18,967 nt of DNA, taken from contig QGVC01000023.1 of NCBI GenBank assembly GCA_003242645.1, positions 1 to 18,967 on the forward strand, read 5' to 3'. This DNA is from Pseudomonadota bacterium (GTDB lineage: Bacteria > Pseudomonadota > Alphaproteobacteria > Rhizobiales > Hyphomicrobiaceae). Position 1 is the stretch's first letter; every line of letters starts with the position of its first letter. This document shows positions 15,291 through 18,967 of the stretch, in pieces. A program made the translations under genes and the position numbers. Under the pieces are notes generated by a model. The model ran no database searches, was not told the DNA's origin, and was given only the letters and a program-made list of their open reading frames with translations.

Positions 15291-16253
15291 GTGGTCGGAG
15301 TTGGGAGGTCGGATTCGGACGGCGGTCCGGCCGGAAGTACTGCGGCCGCGGATTACGCGCAAACGAACAACACTGCTGGCATCATTGCCATGCTGGCGGC
15401 CATGGCGAGCTTCGCTTGCGGCGACTCGCTCATGAAGCTCTCCTCAACCGACCTTCCGACGGGTGAGCTGGTCTGGCTGCGGGCGACTTTCATGTCGGCG
15501 GCTGGTTTGACCTATGCCGTCCTCAGCGGAGCCTTCCGCAAAGTCTGGACGCTGCTCGCCAAGCCGATGCTACTCCGCGCCATTGGTGACGCCGGCGGGG
15601 CGCTGGCGTACCAGTCCGCACTGGCGCGCATGGCCTTCGCTGATCTCGTCGCCATCAACCAAATCAATCCGCTGACCGTAACGGCTGCCTCCGCCATCTT
15701 TCTCGGCGAGCGGGTGGGCTGGCGGCGATGGACGGCTGCGTTGGTCGGGCTCTGTGGCGTGCTGCTGATCATCCGCCCTGGAACCAGTGCTTTCACATGG
15801 TGGAGCATCGTTGCCATCGTGGCAGTGCTCTTCGCGACCCTGCGCGACGTCTCGACCAAGAGCATCGACCGGACCGTCCCGGCGGTGCTCGTCATGTGGT
15901 TCTCCTCCAGTGCCGTGGCCCTCGGTAGCCTTACCATGCTCTTCTTCGAGAGCTGGATCTGGCCCCAGCCTCTTGTCTTGCTCCAGGTGGCAGGTGCGAG
16001 CGCGTTCTCCCTGACCGGCCATCTCTGCATCATCACGGCCGTGCGAAAGGGAGAGCTTTCTGCCGTTGCACCGTTTCGGTACTCCATCATGATCTGGGCG
16101 TTGCTTCTCGGCTTAGTGATCTGGGGTCAGTGGCCGGATCCGTTAGCCATGCTCGGGATGGCCATCGTGACAGGCGCCGGCATCTACACCTTCCGCCGTG
16201 AGATGGTTGCGCGGCGGAGGGCGCGACCTTCGTTTGATCCCTCAAGCACTTAG
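15291..16253 (+). CDS. EamA-family (DMT superfamily) permease
   Basis: 320 residues from a GTG with AGGAG six bases upstream. After a polar N-terminus of about 28 residues there are roughly ten hydrophobic helices in two EamA halves. The first half has GDSLMKLSSTDLPTGELVWLR and, at its end, INQINPLTVTAASAIFLGERVGWRRW. The second ends with VAPFRYSIMIWALLLGLVIWGQWP and IVTGAGIYTFRRE. Both carry the hallmark pattern of a helix ending at a late Pro with an E/GQ-x-x-x-W step. Such inner-membrane proteins export metabolites such as amino acids or take up nucleotide derivatives; the substrate is unknown. It lies 49 bp after ruvB and may be read through from it. A basic C-terminal tail is cytoplasmic. 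Confidence 0.92.
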   Translation: MVGVGRSDSDGGPAGSTAAADYAQTNNTAGIIAMLAAMASFACGDSLMKLSSTDLPTGELVWLRATFMSAAGLTYAVLSGAFRKVWTLLAKPMLLRAIGDAGGALAYQSALARMAFADLVAINQINPLTVTAASAIFLGERVGWRRWTAALVGLCGVLLIIRPGTSAFTWWSIVAIVAVLFATLRDVSTKSIDRTVPAVLVMWFSSSAVALGSLTMLFFESWIWPQPLVLLQVAGASAFSLTGHLCIITAVRKGELSAVAPFRYSIMIWALLLGLVIWGQWPDPLAMLGMAIVTGAGIYTFRREMVARRRARPSFDPSST

Positions 16254-16612
16254 CAGGCCCGCACGGCTCGCCGGCAGGGGGGCAACGAAGAGCCTGCTCC
16301 TCAGCCGACGATATTGGTGTGACTGACGAGTGCAATTCACAGATCACCCCAAAGTATTCGGGCACGGCGACATCTGTGGCTCGATGTTCACACTAATTGC
16401 GAAATTACTCTGCGGAGGGATGGATCGCTTTCACGGCTCTTGCGTTGCGCAGCCAAAAGGGCGTCATGAGAGGAAGGCCGTGGTGGGCGCTTGCTTGTGA
16501 CTGTCCTACAGATCGATTGGTGGCTAAATCATATCGTCTGTCAGCACATTTCTTATTGCGTTCCTTTGGGCTGAAACGTCGAGTTCTACGTAAGAGGCGT
16601 GGAGGTTGCTCT
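16254..16612 (+). other. 359-bp intergenic region with a long inverted repeat
   Basis: No gene was recognised here. CACAGAT (16338-16344) and ATCTGTG (16372-16378) form a perfect 7-bp inverted repeat with a 27-base loop that can add an inner CCC/GGG stem; it may end the permease transcript. The open frame of the next gene runs back to a TTG at 16397, but the upstream codons look non-coding. The A+T content rises before 16613 (for example 16525-16565), where a promoter for the L,D-transpeptidase is expected, but no convincing -35/-10 pair was found. Confidence 0.4.
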
Positions 16613-17461
16613 ATGATGTTGCGTCATGCGGTGTGGGTCGCGTTTTCCGGGATCTTGCTGGCGGTGCCTCCAGCCCTTGCGACGCCGGATGGCTCTCCTC
16701 CTGAGACAGCTCTAGAGACTGAGCAACCAAAGGTCGAAGCGTCAGTTCTCCCAGCCAATACGAGCACTACGGAAACCACAGTCACTCCGGCGGCGGCGAA
16801 TCCCGGTGCGAGTGAGGGCGGTGATGCCGCGGCGCATGCGCGGCCAGAGATTAAGGCCGAGGGTGAACCTCAGCCGGTGGTGATGCCCGCAGCGGCTCAC
16901 ATGCCCTTGCCTCAGCTCAATCCGTTCAAGCCGGAGGTTACGCTCAAGGCCATCGTCGATCTCTCGACCCAGCGCATGACGGTGATCAGCAGGGGTGAGG
17001 TGCTGTATGTCTGGCCGATTTCGTCAGGCCGCCGCGGCTACTTTACGCCGACTGGAACCTTCTATCCCCAGTGGCGTGCCCGGATGTGGTACTCCAAGCA
17101 ATACGACGGCGCCCCCATGCCCTACTCCGTCTTCTTCCACCGCGGATATGCCGTCCATGGAACCTACGCCACAGGTCTGTTAGGGCGCCCCGCCTCTCAC
17201 GGCTGCATTCGCTTGTCGACCAAGAACGCAGCGACTTTCTACAAGCTAATCGACCAGCACGGCATGGAGTCGACACAGATAATCGTAAAGGGCACGACGA
17301 ACGTGGGCGCACCGAAGGTTGCTCAACGTAGCCGGTCGACATCGCGTCAGCGGGTCGTGCGCGAGCAGCCGCGTCGGTCCGCCACGCGGGGCTACGCGAA
17401 TTACAACAATTACTATGGTTACAGGTATGGTTACCGGGCGCCATCCTGGGTGACCTGGTAA
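16613..17461 (+). CDS. Secreted L,D-transpeptidase (YkuD domain)
   Basis: 282 residues from the ATG at 16613, chosen because GGAGG lies seven bases upstream and the protein then starts with a clear signal peptide, cleaved after ALA (residue 23). A disordered Ala/Pro/Thr/Glu linker spans about 24-100. The YkuD domain (about 108-227) has the catalytic motif with His182-Gly and SHGCIRL (Ser195, His196, Gly197, Cys198). The enzyme forms 3-3 cross-links in periplasmic peptidoglycan, or attaches proteins to it; such enzymes are numerous in this order. The C-terminal 50 residues are Arg/Ser-rich, then Tyr/Asn/Gly-rich (NYNNYYGYRYGYR), an unusual tail. It converges on the dehydrogenase gene. Confidence 0.94.
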   Translation: MMLRHAVWVAFSGILLAVPPALATPDGSPPETALETEQPKVEASVLPANTSTTETTVTPAAANPGASEGGDAAAHARPEIKAEGEPQPVVMPAAAHMPLPQLNPFKPEVTLKAIVDLSTQRMTVISRGEVLYVWPISSGRRGYFTPTGTFYPQWRARMWYSKQYDGAPMPYSVFFHRGYAVHGTYATGLLGRPASHGCIRLSTKNAATFYKLIDQHGMESTQIIVKGTTNVGAPKVAQRSRSTSRQRVVREQPRRSATRGYANYNNYYGYRYGYRAPSWVTW

Positions 17462-17490
17462 GCCATAGCTCCGCCCCAGCCTGACATGCG

Positions 17491-17516
17491 CGCAACCGCT
17501 TTGTTCGCGGATTGCG
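17491..17516. terminator. Bidirectional hairpin between convergent genes
   Basis: CGCAACCGC (17491-17499) pairs with GCGG-A-TTGCG (17507-17516) around a 7-base loop, 9 bp with one bulged A. It fills the 57-bp gap between the L,D-transpeptidase and the dehydrogenase and ends two bases from the latter's stop. No clear U-tract on either strand, so efficiency is uncertain. Confidence 0.5.
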
Positions 17517-17518
17517 GT

Positions 17519-18346
17519 TCAAGCTCGCGCTGCCACGCGGTCGAGCAAGCGGGTCGGCAGGATGCGCTTGAGCACTGAGGCAGCGTACGTCGGGACCGTC
17601 ACCCGATAGCGTACCTTGGGCCGCGGGCTCTCGACGGCATGCACGAGCTTGCGGGCGACAGCCTCGGGCTCCAATTTGAAGGTCTGCCGCCCTCCGCGTT
17701 CCAAGCTGTCCAGCATCTGGCGGTATCGTTCGCGGTGGACTGAGTTCTCGATATCCAGATTGGCGATGGCGGCAGCGCGGGCATTCTCGACGAAGCGTGT
17801 GCGGATCGGCCCCGGCTCGATCAAGGAGACGTAGATGCCGCTGCTCTGAAGCTCTATCCGCAAGGCATCGGTCAGAGCTTCGAGGGCGAACTTGGAGGCG
17901 CAGTACGCGCCGCGCCACGGAGCCGAGATGAGGCCAAGCACGGAGGAGCACTGCACGATCCGGCCTCTCCCGTTGGCCCGCATGGCCGGAATGATCCGCC
18001 GCGTGAGGTCGTGAGTTCCGACCACGTTCACCTCGAGCTGGTGCCTCAGGGCATGGGCGGGGAGATCTTCGATCGCGCCAGGTTGGCTGTAGGCGGCATT
18101 GTTGAAAAGGGCATAAAGGCGGCCGCCAGTGCGGCTCAGGGCTTCCTCCGCACAGGCGGCGATCGCGTCAGGATTGGCCAGCTCGAGGTACAGCGCTTCC
18201 AGCCCATGCTCTTCGGTCAAACGTTTTAGGTCGTCCGGCTTGCGCGCTGTCGCGAGGACGCGCCAGCCGCGCGCCTTCAACAGCAGAGCCGAGGCAAGCC
18301 CAATGCCGGATGAGCATCCGGTGATGAGAATGGTGCGATCGGTCAT
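17519..18346 (-). CDS. Short-chain dehydrogenase/reductase (SDR)
   Basis: 275 residues of the classical SDR type. The cofactor motif is TGCSSGIG (9-16), Arg35 and Lys36 follow the second strand (ATARKPDDL), which fits NADP(H), and the NNAA motif is at 82-85. The catalytic set is Asn107 region (LEVNVVG), Ser135 (CSSVLG), Tyr148 and Lys152 in YCASK. The region after strand six has IEPGPIRTRF. The C-terminal 70 residues (RYRQMLDSLERGGRQTFKLEPEAVARKLVHAV) resemble oxidoreductases annotated as acting on retinol- or steroid-like alcohols, but substrate assignment from sequence is not safe. It is read alone, 139 bp from the DUF72 gene on the same strand; that gap shows no clear promoter. Confidence 0.93.
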   Translation of the reverse strand: MTDRTILITGCSSGIGLASALLLKARGWRVLATARKPDDLKRLTEEHGLEALYLELANPDAIAACAEEALSRTGGRLYALFNNAAYSQPGAIEDLPAHALRHQLEVNVVGTHDLTRRIIPAMRANGRGRIVQCSSVLGLISAPWRGAYCASKFALEALTDALRIELQSSGIYVSLIEPGPIRTRFVENARAAAIANLDIENSVHRERYRQMLDSLERGGRQTFKLEPEAVARKLVHAVESPRPKVRYRVTVPTYAASVLKRILPTRLLDRVAARA

Positions 18347-18485
18347 GAAGCTCGAGGTGGTCGTAGTGCAGTTGTGACGCGCAAATTACTTGGTCCTGAT
18401 GGTTCTACCACTGCAAACCTCAAATTTCCTGATTGGCGTCCGACGCGGCAAGCAAGTGCCATTATTTCCGGTACGTGATATGGCG

Positions 18486-18967
18486 TTACCTGCGTCGAGG
18501 TAATGCCTTGGCGGTCTTGCTAATGCGCTCGATCAACGCAAGAGCCGCGGCGGGATTGTGCGGTTTGTAACCGTCGATCACATAAAGGAACACATCGCGG
18601 GGTTTCGGCCTATCCTTCGCGGAGCAGATGGTCGCCGCCTCGAACGGGTTCTTGCCCTCTGCCCAGGCTTGCGCACGACTCGCCCATTCATCCAGCTGGG
18701 CCGGTTGATAGCCCGTTTTCTCTGTCTCGCTCGTACCCATGACCCGGACATAAACGAAAGGGGCCGTGAGATCGGCAATCTGCGGATATTTGGAATCCGC
18801 CGCAATGACGGCCGCTATGCCGCGCTCTCTGAGCAAGGTGATGAAATCGGGCGTGCAAAAGCTTTCGTGGCGCACCTCGACAGCGTGTCGAATCGGCCGG
18901 CCATCGACGCGCGACGGTAATAAGTCGAGGAAAGCCGCGAAATCATCTGGATCGAACTTCTTCGTTG
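18486..18967 (-). CDS. DUF72 (YecE-like) family protein, 5' partial
   Basis: The frame stays open to the right edge, so the N-terminus is missing; 159 residues are visible of a family usually 240-300. The visible part begins TKKFDPDDFAAFLDLLPSRV and continues RPIRHAVEVRHESF, then IAAVIAADSKYPQIADLTAPFVYVRVMGT, and WASRAQAWAEGK, the standard C-terminal half of DUF72 TIM-barrel-like proteins. The GTG at 18875 is internal (the V of VEVRHESF) and not the start. The late YVR motif with a Tyr-x-x-Gln is like other members (TGYQPAQLDEW). The biochemical function of the family is not established. Confidence 0.9.
   Translation of the reverse strand, partial: TKKFDPDDFAAFLDLLPSRVDGRPIRHAVEVRHESFCTPDFITLLRERGIAAVIAADSKYPQIADLTAPFVYVRVMGTSETEKTGYQPAQLDEWASRAQAWAEGKNPFEAATICSAKDRPKPRDVFLYVIDGYKPHNPAAALALIERISKTAKALPRRR

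Overview
The window looks like a piece of an alphaproteobacterial chromosome, most likely from the Hyphomicrobiales (Rhizobiales) or a close relative. The reasons are high G+C, a perfect CtrA-type site, the order zapA / 6S RNA / 5-formyltetrahydrofolate cyclo-ligase, a rhizobial-type inositol monophosphatase, and a gap–aldolase cluster next to zapA. It is mostly core genome. No phage, insertion sequence, CRISPR array, tRNA or rRNA was seen.

Layout. Bases 1-1371 (+) hold the 3' part of an MsbA-like ABC exporter. From 8686 back to 1432 seven genes lie on the minus strand: gap, a class I fructose-bisphosphate aldolase, a degenerate ThiE-like protein, a secreted Sel1-repeat protein, an inositol monophosphatase, and a two-gene MotA/TolQ-like plus OmpA/MotB-like pair that resembles an ion-driven, peptidoglycan-anchored machine. 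From 8946 to 16253 everything is on the plus strand: a short coiled-coil protein, zapA, a 6S RNA gene that folds very convincingly (9624-9772) behind its own promoter, 5-FTHF cyclo-ligase, ymdB, then yebC-ruvC-ruvA-[4-TM protein]-ruvB and an EamA/DMT permease. A secreted L,D-transpeptidase (+) and a short-chain dehydrogenase (-) converge on a hairpin at 17491-17516. The right edge cuts a DUF72 gene (-).

How the genes fit together. The left block joins central carbon metabolism (gap, aldolase) to envelope functions (Sel1, stator-like pair). The middle block joins division (zapA) to stationary-phase transcription control (6S RNA) and folate metabolism. The yebC-ruvCAB block makes the Holliday-junction resolvasome. 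Its upstream region has a perfect TTAA-N7-TTAAC site, suggesting cell-cycle control by CtrA rather than an SOS box.

Most notable points: the 6S RNA with a predicted pRNA start; the CtrA site before yebC-ruv; a membrane-protein gene splitting ruvA from ruvB, with an 11-bp copy of the ruvB start left at the end of ruvA; a ThiE homologue lacking nearly all catalytic motifs; and the absence of pgk and tkt from the gap-aldolase cluster. No clearly new multi-gene system was found. Four start sites (gap, 5-FTHF cyclo-ligase, ruvB, L,D-transpeptidase) were moved downstream of the longest open frame.
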